This document shows positions 15,607 through 23,668 of a stretch of 64,000 nucleotides of DNA, in pieces. The first letter of the stretch is position 1, and every line of letters begins with the position of its first letter. The stretch comes from Anaerolineae bacterium (lineage in GTDB: Bacteria > Chloroflexota > Anaerolineae > Aggregatilineales > Phototrophicaceae), in NCBI GenBank assembly GCA_022820665.1, contig JAJEFB010000048.1, positions 1 through 64,000 of the forward strand, read 5' to 3'. The notes beneath the pieces were generated by a model. That model was not told the origin of the DNA, made no database searches, and saw only the letters and a program-made list of their open reading frames with translations. The translations under genes and the position numbers were made by a program.

Positions 15607-16707
15607 ATGACCTACTATGCGCATGAAGCCCTGCCCAAAACCATGCCCGCCATCGTCTGTCACGGACCCGAGGACTACCGGCTCGACGAATGGGATGTGC
15701 CGCTACCGGCCGCCGGAGAAATCGTGATCAAGGTGCAGTCGGTCGGCATTTGCGCCAGCGATCTCAAGTGCTATCAAGGCGCGCCGCTGTTTTGGGGGGA
15801 CGAGGCCCGGGAAGGCTATTGCCAGCCGCCGGTCATCCCCGGGCATGAATTCGTGGGCGAAGTCGTGGCGCTGGGCGAGGGCGCCGGTGACAAATATGGC
15901 TTGGCATTGGGCGATATCGCCGTCTCCGAGCAGATCGTGCCCTGCTGGAATTGCCGCTTCTGTCTGCGCGGGCAGTACTGGATGTGCCAGGACAAACACG
16001 ATGTATACGGCTTCCGTCAAGCCACCATCGGGGCCATGGCGGAGTACATGTTGTTCCCGGTCGGCGCCCTTAACTACAAAGTGCCGGAATCGCTGCCGGC
16101 GCATCATGCTGCTTTCATTGAGCCGCTCGGCTGCTCGATTCACGCGGTGCAGCGCGGGGAAATCAAACTGGACGATGTGGTCGTGATCGCCGGTTGCGGT
16201 CCCTTGGGTTTGGGGATGGTGGCTGCCGCGCGGCTCAAGAATCCGCGCTTGCTGATCGCCGTCGACCTGAACGACGACCGCCTGGAAATCGCAGCGCTTT
16301 GCGGCGCCGATATGAGCCTGAACCCGGGCAAGATAGACGCGGTCGACGAGGTGCTGAAGCTGACGGATGGCTACGGCTGCGATGTCTATATCGAAGCCAC
16401 CGGCTACCCCGCCGCTGTGGAGCAAGGCTTGCAGATGGTGCGCAAGCTGGGCACTTTCGTCGAATTCAGCGTGATGCGAGAGCCGGTCACAGTCGATTGG
16501 ACCATCATTGGCGATACCAAAGAACTGAATATCCATGGTTCGCACCTGAGCCCGTATACTTATCCCATCGCTATCGACATGCTGGTCAAGGGTCTGCTGC
16601 CCATGGAGCGCATCATGACCCACCAACTGCCGCTGAGCAGCTTTCATGCCGGTATGGATATGGTCGCGACGGGCAAGGAATCGGTCAAGGTCACGCTGAG
16701 TCCCTAG
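15607..16707 (+). CDS. Zinc-dependent medium-chain dehydrogenase (polyol/threonine dehydrogenase-like)
   Basis: A 366-residue medium-chain alcohol dehydrogenase. The catalytic zinc site is suggested by Cys49 (GICASDLK) and His80/Glu81 (PGHEF). The structural zinc lobe has Cys113, Cys116, Cys119 and Cys127. The NAD-binding GCGPLG follows near 199-204. ATG 15607 is placed by AAAGGA upstream and by the domain limits; the open frame before it is not coding. The overall pattern resembles polyol dehydrogenases such as erythritol/threitol types, a suggestion from memory only. It may act with the SDR genes that follow. Confidence 0.82.
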   Translation: MTYYAHEALPKTMPAIVCHGPEDYRLDEWDVPLPAAGEIVIKVQSVGICASDLKCYQGAPLFWGDEAREGYCQPPVIPGHEFVGEVVALGEGAGDKYGLALGDIAVSEQIVPCWNCRFCLRGQYWMCQDKHDVYGFRQATIGAMAEYMLFPVGALNYKVPESLPAHHAAFIEPLGCSIHAVQRGEIKLDDVVVIAGCGPLGLGMVAAARLKNPRLLIAVDLNDDRLEIAALCGADMSLNPGKIDAVDEVLKLTDGYGCDVYIEATGYPAAVEQGLQMVRKLGTFVEFSVMREPVTVDWTIIGDTKELNIHGSHLSPYTYPIAIDMLVKGLLPMERIMTHQLPLSSFHAGMDMVATGKESVKVTLSP

Positions 16708-16786
16708 CGGTTCCGCCCATTGTAAATCTGTGAGGCTTGTTCGCTACTTGTTATGTCGCTTTCGCTCTGGTCTACCCCCCTCAATC

Positions 16787-16804
16787 CCCCCATAGCAATG
16801 GGGG
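16787..16804. repeat. Hairpin CCCCCAT-AGCA-ATGGGGG
   Basis: Perfect seven-base-pair stem with a four-base loop, 80 bases after the dehydrogenase stop. It could end transcription but lacks a T tract; more likely it is one of the local C-rich repeat hairpins. Confidence 0.5.
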
Positions 16805-16895
16805 AAGCTCGTTTCGACGTTGCAGCAACACGCGTATTCTGATGATGCAAGTGTCAGCAACTGCTGTTTTCAAGCGAGCTGGCGCTACGTTAGCT

Positions 16896-16923
16896 CCCCT
16901 TCTCCGTTGCTACGGGGAAGGGG
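16896..16923. repeat. Dispersed hairpin element, inverted copy with different loop
   Basis: A stem of 12 base pairs (one G-T wobble) between 16896-16907 and 16912-16923 with loop TGCT. The right flank up to 16945 is the reverse complement of the left flank of the element at 15390-15435, so both belong to one family whose loop varies. Confidence 0.6.
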
Positions 16924-17026
16924 CCGGGGGATGGGGTAGAAAAAACGCGCTGACGCTACGCAGTAGCGGACAGTCTTGCAGGGGCGGCCTGGCAAGTCAC
17001 CCGCGCGTATCGTCAGGAGCAAGTCT

Positions 17027-17758
17027 ATGAGCCAATCACTCGCGGGAAAAGTCGCCATCATCACCGGCGCCAGTTCCGGCATTGGCGAAGCGACGGCGCG
17101 TACGCTGGCGCGGCAGGGCTGCAAGCTTTCGCTGGCGGCGCGGTCTTATGAGAAACTGGAAGCGCTGGCTGCTGAGCTCCCAGTTGAAAGCCTGGCTCTA
17201 CGCGCGGACATGACCCAGCCAGGCGATATTTCGAACATGGTCGAACGGACACTGGAGCGCTTCGGCCGCGTCGACATCATGCTGGCCAATGCGGGGATCT
17301 GGATTCGCGGACAATTCGCCGATGGCGACCTCGATGACTTTTCCGCCTTGCTCAAGATCAATGTCGATGCTGTTTTGCGCTGCGCCCACGCCGTCATTCC
17401 GGGCATGAAAGCGCGTGGCAGCGGCGATATCATCGTCACCAGTTCCGTTTCGGGACATCATGATCTTCACGGAGAGCCGGTCTACAGCGCCAGCAAAAAC
17501 GCCGCGCAGACCATCGTACATACGCTGCGCCGGCAGTTGGCGCCCGCGGGCATCCGCGTCATGTCGCTGGCGCCGGGACCGGTAGCCAATCCCATGCAGG
17601 GTTTGCGCGATCCGGAAGATATCCGGCGCGTGACCGAAGTCGATCGGGATTATCTAAGTTCCGATGATTGCGCAGAGGCTATACTATTCATGCTGACACG
17701 GCCGCCGCATGTCACCGTCCGTGATCTGGTCATGCTGCCGCAAATCGACCGCGTGTAG
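17027..17758 (+). CDS. Short-chain dehydrogenase/reductase, paralog 1
   Basis: A 243-residue classical SDR. The cofactor-binding TGASSGIG lies at about 13-20, NAG in LANAGIW near 90, the catalytic Ser in SSVSG, and Tyr-x3-Lys in YSASK. ATG 17027 has AGGAG upstream. It is the first of three close paralogs in a row (17027, 17936, 19733), sharing the opening AGKVxIITGASSGIG and similar C-termini. All three have Arg after LAA (LAARS), suggesting a preference for NADP. Substrate unknown. Confidence 0.87.
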   Translation: MSQSLAGKVAIITGASSGIGEATARTLARQGCKLSLAARSYEKLEALAAELPVESLALRADMTQPGDISNMVERTLERFGRVDIMLANAGIWIRGQFADGDLDDFSALLKINVDAVLRCAHAVIPGMKARGSGDIIVTSSVSGHHDLHGEPVYSASKNAAQTIVHTLRRQLAPAGIRVMSLAPGPVANPMQGLRDPEDIRRVTEVDRDYLSSDDCAEAILFMLTRPPHVTVRDLVMLPQIDRV

Positions 17759-17820
17759 CGAAATGGCGCGCCGAACCAGACGCAGGGGTTTGATTATGGG
17801 AAATTCGCCGCGATCAACCT

Positions 17821-17845
17821 CTCCCCGAAGCATCAGGTAGGGGAG
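17821..17845. repeat. Dispersed hairpin element, copy 3
   Basis: CTCCCCGAAGCATCAG (17821-17836) followed by GGGGAG (17840-17845); CTCCCC pairs with GGGGAG. It lies between SDR paralogs 1 and 2. Confidence 0.65.
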
Positions 17846-17935
17846 CGCCTTTGCCGGATTCTGGATAAGTTTCAGATTTCTCGGTACAAATGAAGTTGCT
17901 CCGATCTGTTTTATTGGGAATTCCAAGGATTGAAA

Positions 17936-18670
17936 ATGGGAAATTCGCTAGCAGGCAAAGTAGTCATCATCACTGGCGCCAGTTCCGGCATCGGCGAGGC
18001 TTGCGCGCGCGCTCTCGCTGAGGCGGGCTGCAAGCTGACGCTGGCCGCGCGCTCCGTCGACAAGATGGAGGCGCTTGCGGCCGAGCTGCCGACCGAATGC
18101 CTGGTCGCGCGCGCCGATATGACCGCCCCCGCCGATATCAGCAACATGGTCGAGCGGACTTTGGATCAATTCGGCGCTGTTGATGTCATGTTCGCCAATG
18201 CCGGCATCTATATCCCCGGCGAATTCGCCGATGGCGACCCCGAGGCATTTTCGGAGTTGTTGACCATTAACATTGATGCCGTATTGCGTTGCGCTCACGC
18301 CGTTATCCCGAGCATGAAAGCGGGGGGTGGCGGCGATATCGTCGTCACCAGTTCCATTTCCGGCTTTATCGATGTGCATTGGGAACCGATTTACAGCGCG
18401 AGCAAACACGCGGTGCAAACTTTCGTGCATACGGTGCGGCGGCAAGTGGCCGGCGACGGCATCCGTGTGATGTCGCTGGCGCCCGGCGCGGTGGCCAATC
18501 CGCTTTGGGGTTTTCATGACGCGGACGAGATCAAGCGCGTTTCGGAAGGCGAACGGGGCTATTTGACCTCGGAAGACTGTGCGGAAGCGCTTGTGTTTAT
18601 GCTGACGAGACCGGCGCACGTCACGATTCGCGATTTAGTCATTTTGCCTCAGAATCAGGTGAATGTCTAA
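17936..18670 (+). CDS. Short-chain dehydrogenase/reductase, paralog 2
   Basis: A 244-residue classical SDR, clearly a duplicate of its two neighbours. TGASSGIG for the cofactor, FANAGIY, SSISG and YSASK are all present. Start at ATG 17936 with AAGGA seven bases upstream; the TTG two codons earlier is less likely. The stop overlaps the start of the PLD/Mrr_N nuclease gene by eight bases, so that gene may be translated from the same message. Confidence 0.87.
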   Translation: MGNSLAGKVVIITGASSGIGEACARALAEAGCKLTLAARSVDKMEALAAELPTECLVARADMTAPADISNMVERTLDQFGAVDVMFANAGIYIPGEFADGDPEAFSELLTINIDAVLRCAHAVIPSMKAGGGGDIVVTSSISGFIDVHWEPIYSASKHAVQTFVHTVRRQVAGDGIRVMSLAPGAVANPLWGFHDADEIKRVSEGERGYLTSEDCAEALVFMLTRPAHVTIRDLVILPQNQVNV

Positions 18671-19709
18671 AGCCTTCTCGGACATTTACAAATTATCTGT
18701 TCTAGCAATCAAGGCTATTTCAATGAAACGCATGGTATTGCAAGGCATCACATCAGAAAACCACTTAACCGCTGTTAAACATGTCTTGGAACTCGATTGC
18801 CCTGAACGAGTAATTATGAGCGTAGCTTTCATGAATGCGGGCGGCGTATCGCTTGTCAGCGAAGCGCTCAAGCCCGTCAAAAAACAGTCTACGATTCTTG
18901 TGGGAATACGAAACGGAATAACATCACGCCAGGGTCTTGAAGCAATTTTGGAACTTAGCTGTTCTGTTTACGCTGTCGACACAGGTCGACGTCAGCTTGT
19001 CTTTCACCCAAAAATCTATATGTCACACAACTCGAATGAGGCGCGTCTAGTTGTAGGAAGCGCCAATCTTACTAGAGGCGGACTTTGCGAAAACATCGAA
19101 GCCAGCGTCATTCTAGATCTGGAACTTGATAATCCTGACGATAGAGATCTATTTATGGATTTGGAGAAACAGATCGACGGAATGATAGCTGAATATCCTG
19201 AAAACGTGCTCCTAATCTCAAGTCGTTCGGATATTGCACGACTTTTGGACACCGGGCAAGTAATTGATGAAGCCAAGGATTCAAGATCAATTGCTTTGGA
19301 CTCAAGGCACGAGAAAGATACGGTTCCACCGATAAAGCTCAGGATTAGCCGCAGCGCCGTTTCCGAATCCGAGGCTATGAACGAAAAAGGTGTAGCTATA
19401 CCCAAACAAGTTGAGTTCATTATCCCAACGCAGGACGCTCTGCGAGAACTGGGTGGTGCGGGAACAAATGATGAGATCTTTGAGCGCGTCGTCCAGATTA
19501 TGCAATTGTCTGAAGATCAACTGCGCCAGAGACATGTGCGAAAAAATAGAAGCAAAGTCGCGAATCAAATTGATTTTGCCAAAGGACGCCTCAAACGATG
19601 GGAGTATACCGAAAAAACATCGGGAGACGGGGGAGGATACCGGCTTACCGAAAAGGGGCTTAGAGAAGACATAACCGATCCACAAGCCCTACTGAGAAAT
19701 CCAGATTGA
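18663..19709 (+). CDS. HKD (phospholipase D-like) nuclease with Mrr_N-like tail
   Basis: A 348-residue protein. Residues about 25-200 form one PLD/HKD nuclease half-site: FHPKIYM with His115 and Lys117, then LVVGSANLTRGG (129-140) with Asn135. Residues about 255-335 resemble the winged-helix Mrr N-terminal domain (LRELGGAGTNDEIFERV, then YRLTEKGLRE), which reads DNA in restriction enzymes. One HKD site implies a dimer. The ATG overlaps the SDR stop; a later ATG at 18723 is possible. The gene is AT-richer than its SDR neighbours and splits their tandem array, so it probably arrived by transfer. A restriction or phage-defence role is inferred. Confidence 0.72.
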   Translation: MSKAFSDIYKLSVLAIKAISMKRMVLQGITSENHLTAVKHVLELDCPERVIMSVAFMNAGGVSLVSEALKPVKKQSTILVGIRNGITSRQGLEAILELSCSVYAVDTGRRQLVFHPKIYMSHNSNEARLVVGSANLTRGGLCENIEASVILDLELDNPDDRDLFMDLEKQIDGMIAEYPENVLLISSRSDIARLLDTGQVIDEAKDSRSIALDSRHEKDTVPPIKLRISRSAVSESEAMNEKGVAIPKQVEFIIPTQDALRELGGAGTNDEIFERVVQIMQLSEDQLRQRHVRKNRSKVANQIDFAKGRLKRWEYTEKTSGDGGGYRLTEKGLREDITDPQALLRNPD

Positions 19710-19732
19710 CATGTCTGACACGGGTTAATGAG

Positions 19733-20464
19733 ATGAGCAGCACACTCGCGGGCAAAGTGGTCATCATCACCGGGGCAAGCTCGGGCATTGGCGCGGCAAG
19801 CGCGCGCCTGCTTTCCGAACATGGCTGCCGGCTGGCGCTGGCAGCGCGTTCACTGGACAAGCTGGAGCGGCTCGCCAGAGCAATCGACGGCGAGGCGCTG
19901 GCGATCCGCGCCGATATGACCAGTCCGGCAGATATCAGCCGCATGGTCGAGCGTACGCTGGAACACTTCGGTCGGATTGACGTTCTCTTTGCCAACGCCG
20001 GCGTCTTCATCATGGGCGACTACGCCGGCGGCGATCCGGAGGCGTATACGAACTTGCTCAAGGTGAATGTCGATGGCGTTTTGCGCTGTATGCACGCGGT
20101 CATCCCCGCCATGAAAGCGGGGGGCGCGGGCGATATCCTGGTGACAAGCTCCATCGCCGGTCACGAGGAACTGCACTTGGGACCGGTCTACGGCGCATCC
20201 AAACACGCCATCCAAACCATCGTGCATACCATCCGGCGTCAACTGGCGGGGGATGGCATCCGTGTCATGTCACTGGGTCCGGGCCGGGTGGCAAACGAGT
20301 TGTGGGGGCTCACCGACCCCGACGAAATCGAGCGCCTGACGCGCGTCGAACGTGATTACCTGAAAGTGGAGGATGTCGCGGAAGCGGCGGTTTTCATGCT
20401 CTCGCGCCCGCGGCACGTCACGATACGCGATATTGTGATGTTGCCGCAGAAGCAGGATGTGTGA
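19733..20464 (+). CDS. Short-chain dehydrogenase/reductase, paralog 3
   Basis: A 243-residue classical SDR with TGASSGIG, FANAGVF, SSIAG and YGASK (serine of YSASK replaced by glycine, outside the catalytic Tyr and Lys). The ATG at 19733 fits the paralogs; an upstream TTG frame adds nine residues. It ends the SDR series interrupted by the nuclease gene. Function is likely a reductase of a carbonyl or sugar-derived alcohol; substrate unknown. Confidence 0.85.
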   Translation: MSSTLAGKVVIITGASSGIGAASARLLSEHGCRLALAARSLDKLERLARAIDGEALAIRADMTSPADISRMVERTLEHFGRIDVLFANAGVFIMGDYAGGDPEAYTNLLKVNVDGVLRCMHAVIPAMKAGGAGDILVTSSIAGHEELHLGPVYGASKHAIQTIVHTIRRQLAGDGIRVMSLGPGRVANELWGLTDPDEIERLTRVERDYLKVEDVAEAAVFMLSRPRHVTIRDIVMLPQKQDV

Positions 20465-20513
20465 GATTTCAGCAAGTAGCGAACCTCGGTTTTGAAAAGC
20501 GGGCCATTGCCCC

Positions 20514-20939
20514 TTACTGAGCGTCAACCGGCGGATGCCAGCCTACGGAAACCCAGAGGCTTCTGGATTCCATGACGTCTCGCCGGTTCATCCGCAGACG
20601 CGCAACAGTTGCCCGGCCGCAGGGACTCAGCCCAATGATCATAGTGCCATCATTGCTCCAACAAAAGTGATCATCCCAGCTTTGTCGTCGTGGGTGAAAC
20701 AAGGCCGTCTCGATGTTTGTTTCCGGATCTATTCCGCTTTCAAAATTGTATTTGTGCGCATTGCAGCCGGCACAAGCGAGGCAAAGGTTCTCAGCTACTG
20801 TTTCGCCGCCGGTCGACTCGGGGACAATGTAGTCAAGTTCCATCGACACTACGATGATCATTTGTGATTGACAGTATTCACACCGCTTCTTCGCCCGGTC
20901 GACAACCAGCTTTCGTATTCAATTTGGAATGAATGCCAT
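20514..20939 (-). pseudogene. HNH endonuclease interrupted by TGA at codon 7
   Basis: An open frame of 142 codons begins at ATG 20939, three bases after the upstream gene and eight bases after a GGAG site. Codons 1-6 read MAFIPN, codon 7 is TGA (20921-20919), and the frame resumes with IRKLVVDRAKKRCEYCQSQ, the usual start of an HNH enzyme. The zinc-ribbon CEYC, the LDYIVPESTGG HNH core (Tyr stands where most relatives have His) and CLACAGCNAHK follow. Both the stop and the Asp-Tyr change argue for loss of function, though a restart at an internal ATG (20861) would give a protein without the first zinc knuckle. Confidence 0.7.
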
Positions 20940-20942
20940 GCG

Positions 20943-21347
20943 CTACACTCCGAATTCCAAGTACGCCTCAATGTCATGACCACGCTGCTTCATCAACACC
21001 AATGCCTTGCTTCGTAAAAGCATTTGTCGATCAAGCACAGCGACCAGATGCTCAAGCTCGTTCTTTTCCTTTTCAGATATCACTCCTTGCTTGCCAAGCG
21101 CGGTAAGTTCACGCAATCGAGAATCCTGTGCCCAACTTAATCGGCGATGCACCACTTCCCAAAGTTGCTCCTCACTGAATTCATTGAGCGATTCGGGAGA
21201 GATCTGCTCGTCGGTGGAAGTTCCAAACAGTATAGTTAAGCCATCCTGTAGAACCGATTCGATAGAGCGGTTGCCACCCCTAGCGATGTTGCGCGCACTC
21301 TCGAATATATCGTCAGGGATCTCTAGCTCGATCGTTGACCGCTTCAT
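20943..21347 (-). CDS. Small protein of unknown function next to HNH gene
   Basis: A 134-residue acidic, Leu-rich helical protein (KRSTIELEIPDDIFESARNI at the start, long helices later). The N-terminal 40 residues look like a ribbon-helix-helix-style or antitoxin-like beginning, as in proteins encoded before toxins, but I do not recognise the family. It ends three bases before the HNH start codon, so the two form a unit. GAGG precedes the ATG. It might be an antitoxin or immunity partner of the HNH protein; this is inference from position. Confidence 0.65.
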   Translation of the reverse strand: MKRSTIELEIPDDIFESARNIARGGNRSIESVLQDGLTILFGTSTDEQISPESLNEFSEEQLWEVVHRRLSWAQDSRLRELTALGKQGVISEKEKNELEHLVAVLDRQMLLRSKALVLMKQRGHDIEAYLEFGV

Positions 21348-21420
21348 GCTTAGCTACCTCGCGAATCGTTTACATCATTGTAACGCATAATCGAACGCTT
21401 GAACGAAGGGGCACGATTAC

Positions 21421-22197
21421 TCAAAGGTCGAGGATCTCTACGAAGCTGCCGATTCGCTCACGCGCTAACTCGCAATAAGCCTTGCTGATGTCCATGCCGA
21501 TCCACTGTCGTCCCGATTTTTCGGCAGCGATAGCTGTCGTGCCTGAACCGATAAATGGATCGAGAACAGTTTTTGCGCTGGTCGAGTCGATACAGCGTTG
21601 CGCCAGCGCGAGCGGAAATGGCGCCGGGTGGGGATTCTTGGTCTCTTGCGGAATACGCCAGACATCACCATGAGCATTCGCTTTGGTAGCTAGCCGAAAC
21701 CCGGGTTTAGCGATCAGATAAATCACCTCGAATGTTGGCAGGAAGTATCCGGGATTGAAGTTGATGCCGCCATTGCGCTGCCAGATGATGATCTGGCGTA
21801 CCGGAAAACCATCGACAATATCCGCGCGGTCTTGCAGCAAGCCCCGCTGTACGCGCCATTTGTGGTTATAGAATATCGCGCCGTCCTCACTCAGAACGCG
21901 CATCATGGCATGCAGGCAATCTCTCTGCCAAGCGACATAGGCTTCGTGGGGCATGGCATCGTCATGATCGGCATAACCTTTGATGAGTTCCGCTTGGGGC
22001 CATTTGCCGCCGCTGCCATTTTTGAGACCGTTGCCCGTGCTATTCTTGATGTTATAGGGCGGGCTGGTGACGACCAGGTCAACCGAGCCGGCCGGCATTT
22101 GCTTCATCAATTCGACGCAGTCGCCTTGATGCACCTTGCCCAGCCAAGATTCGACACCTGATTGAGCGCTTGGAGAGAGATTTGCTTTTGCATCCAT
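21421..22197 (-). CDS. Site-specific DNA methyltransferase (N4/N6 amino-methylating)
   Basis: A 258-residue DNA methyltransferase. The catalytic motif TSPPYN is at 44-49, right after a VHQGDCVELM segment, and the AdoMet-binding motif DPFIGSGTT comes near the C-terminus; this order is that of the beta class. HPAPFPLALAQRCID lies between them. Start at ATG 22197 with GAGG upstream; a GTG 15 bases earlier is possible. It precedes the small protein and the broken HNH gene on the same strand, so the three could be the remains of a restriction-modification unit. Target sequence unknown. Confidence 0.85.
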   Translation of the reverse strand: MDAKANLSPSAQSGVESWLGKVHQGDCVELMKQMPAGSVDLVVTSPPYNIKNSTGNGLKNGSGGKWPQAELIKGYADHDDAMPHEAYVAWQRDCLHAMMRVLSEDGAIFYNHKWRVQRGLLQDRADIVDGFPVRQIIIWQRNGGINFNPGYFLPTFEVIYLIAKPGFRLATKANAHGDVWRIPQETKNPHPAPFPLALAQRCIDSTSAKTVLDPFIGSGTTAIAAEKSGRQWIGMDISKAYCELARERIGSFVEILDL

Positions 22198-22292
22198 AGC
22201 GACGTACCTCACAACACCTATATATCGAAAGCAAACGGATTGCTAGCCGTTCTGAGGCATCCGAATCGCGCGCCTCATATCATGCGGAAGAC

Positions 22293-23324
22293 TTACATAC
22301 CGGGCACCAGAAGCACTTTCGAGACGTCGCCGGGCGCCTCGATCAAGCGCTCGAACCACTTGCCGCCCTCGGCCAGCGGCGCCTCGACGATCCAGGGATC
22401 CAGGCGGATGGCGCCCTCGCCCAGCAAGTCCAGCGCGGCAGCGAAGTTCGCGGCGGTATAAGCGAAGGAGCCGAGCGCGCGAATCTCGCGGCGGATCATA
22501 TTCGCCACCGGCATAACGCTGCTCTCCTCGTGCAAGCCGCTGAGTACCAGCGCCCCCGTTGGGCGCGTCGCCGAGACACATTGTTCGCGGGTCAAGGCGC
22601 TGCCCACCGCATCCACCGAGACCGCCACGCCGTCGCCATCCGTCGCGTCCAAGACTGCGCTCACCGTGTCTGCCTGCTTGGGTTGGATGGCGATGCCGCC
22701 CAGGTCCTCGCCCATCGCCAGACGCGCCTCATCGATCTCGGCGATGAAGACGCGCGCGGCGCCGCGCAATTTGAGCATCTGCAGGGAGAGCAAGCCGATG
22801 GGTCCGGCGCCGATGATCAGGCAATCAGCTCCCGAGACATCGCCAGCCAGTTCGGCGATGCGCAGGGCGCAGCCCACCGGCTCGGTCAGCGCTCCGATTC
22901 GGCTGTGCATGCCCTCCGGCAGGGTCAAGGCAAGTTTCGCCGGGACGCTGATGTACTCCGCGAAGGCGCCGGGGCGATGCGCGCCCAAGAGCCGACGATT
23001 GCCGCATAACTGAGTGAATCCGGCGGCGCATTGCCGGCACTCACCGCAGTACCAGAGGGGATTGACCGTCACCAAGCTACCCACTGTCAGATCCGGGCGC
23101 AGGGTCGCTACCATCGGACCGACGGCCACAATCTCGCCGGCGAATTCGTGCCCCATGATGAGAGGGGGCACGCGCAGGGCGTTGTGGCCCAAGTAACCGC
23201 TCAATTCCGATCCGCAGATGCCGACATAACCTACCTTCACCAGGATTTCATCCGCCGGCGCTTCCGGTATTTTTTCTTCGCGCATCGACATCGTTCGCGC
23301 CGCTTCCCAAATCAGTGCTTTCAT
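22293..23324 (-). CDS. Zinc-dependent medium-chain alcohol/polyol dehydrogenase
   Basis: A 343-residue enzyme of the sorbitol/threonine dehydrogenase type. Catalytic zinc ligands are suggested by Cys37 (GICGSEL) and His59/Glu60 (MGHEF); the structural zinc cysteines follow in WYCGECRQCAAGFTQLC. The NAD site is GAGPIG. Start at ATG 23324 with AGAGGA upstream; the longer open frame is not supported. It is divergent from the rhamnonate-dehydratase-like gene and probably oxidises a sugar or sugar acid of the same pathway. Confidence 0.83.
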   Translation of the reverse strand: MKALIWEAARTMSMREEKIPEAPADEILVKVGYVGICGSELSGYLGHNALRVPPLIMGHEFAGEIVAVGPMVATLRPDLTVGSLVTVNPLWYCGECRQCAAGFTQLCGNRRLLGAHRPGAFAEYISVPAKLALTLPEGMHSRIGALTEPVGCALRIAELAGDVSGADCLIIGAGPIGLLSLQMLKLRGAARVFIAEIDEARLAMGEDLGGIAIQPKQADTVSAVLDATDGDGVAVSVDAVGSALTREQCVSATRPTGALVLSGLHEESSVMPVANMIRREIRALGSFAYTAANFAAALDLLGEGAIRLDPWIVEAPLAEGGKWFERLIEAPGDVSKVLLVPGM

Positions 23325-23355
23325 CGCTGTCCGTCCTCTTGTTCCGTCACTAGTC

Positions 23356-23381
23356 GGGTAGTGTATCCATTTCGGTTGCAA
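23356..23381. repeat. 26-base dispersed repeat, copy 1
   Basis: Starts GGGTAGTGTATCC and ends TTTCGGTTGCAA; identical to 41273-41298 except for one base (A/T at the fourteenth position). Confidence 0.75.
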
Positions 23382-23521
23382 CAAAGAGCTTAACCACCGA
23401 GAGCACCGAGAATAATTCTAGAGTATTGTTGCTCTCCGCATTCTTTGCTCATTTGTAGTGAAATGAATTGTTTCATTTTCCACGGATTTCGATACAGTAC
23501 CGCTTGTCGCTCAACTGCTCT

Positions 23522-23551
23522 TTGACCTGGTTCATGCGCCTGAATTATACT
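23522..23551 (+). promoter_or_regulatory. Promoter for the rhamnonate-dehydratase-like gene
   Basis: TTGACC (23522-23527), spacer 18, TATACT (23546-23551). The start codon follows at 23669, with a GAGGA ribosome-binding site. Confidence 0.5.
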
Positions 23552-23668
23552 CCACACAGGTTGCCAAGCCATTGTCGAGTACGGACTTCGCTCGCCCGTC
23601 CCAATCCCGGCAGCGATTGTCCGACATCGGGATCGGCCAAGCCCAAATACTTGCACGAGGACATCAAA

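Larger units (their letters stand above)
16708..17026. other. Intergenic region with two hairpins
   Basis: No gene is seen in this 319-base gap. It holds a CCCCCAT/ATGGGGG hairpin (16787-16804) and a 12-base-pair hairpin (16896-16923) that is an inverted relative of the element at 15410. AGGAG at 17014-17018 serves the next gene. Confidence 0.6.
23325..23668. other. Divergent intergenic region with two repeat families
   Basis: No gene is seen in these 344 bases. It carries a 26-base sequence (23356-23381) repeated at 41273-41298 with one mismatch, an inverted degenerate copy of the CTCTGTGCC repeat (23395-23416), and the promoter of the next gene. The two repeats occur in the same order in the gap at 41141-41492. 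Confidence 0.65.
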
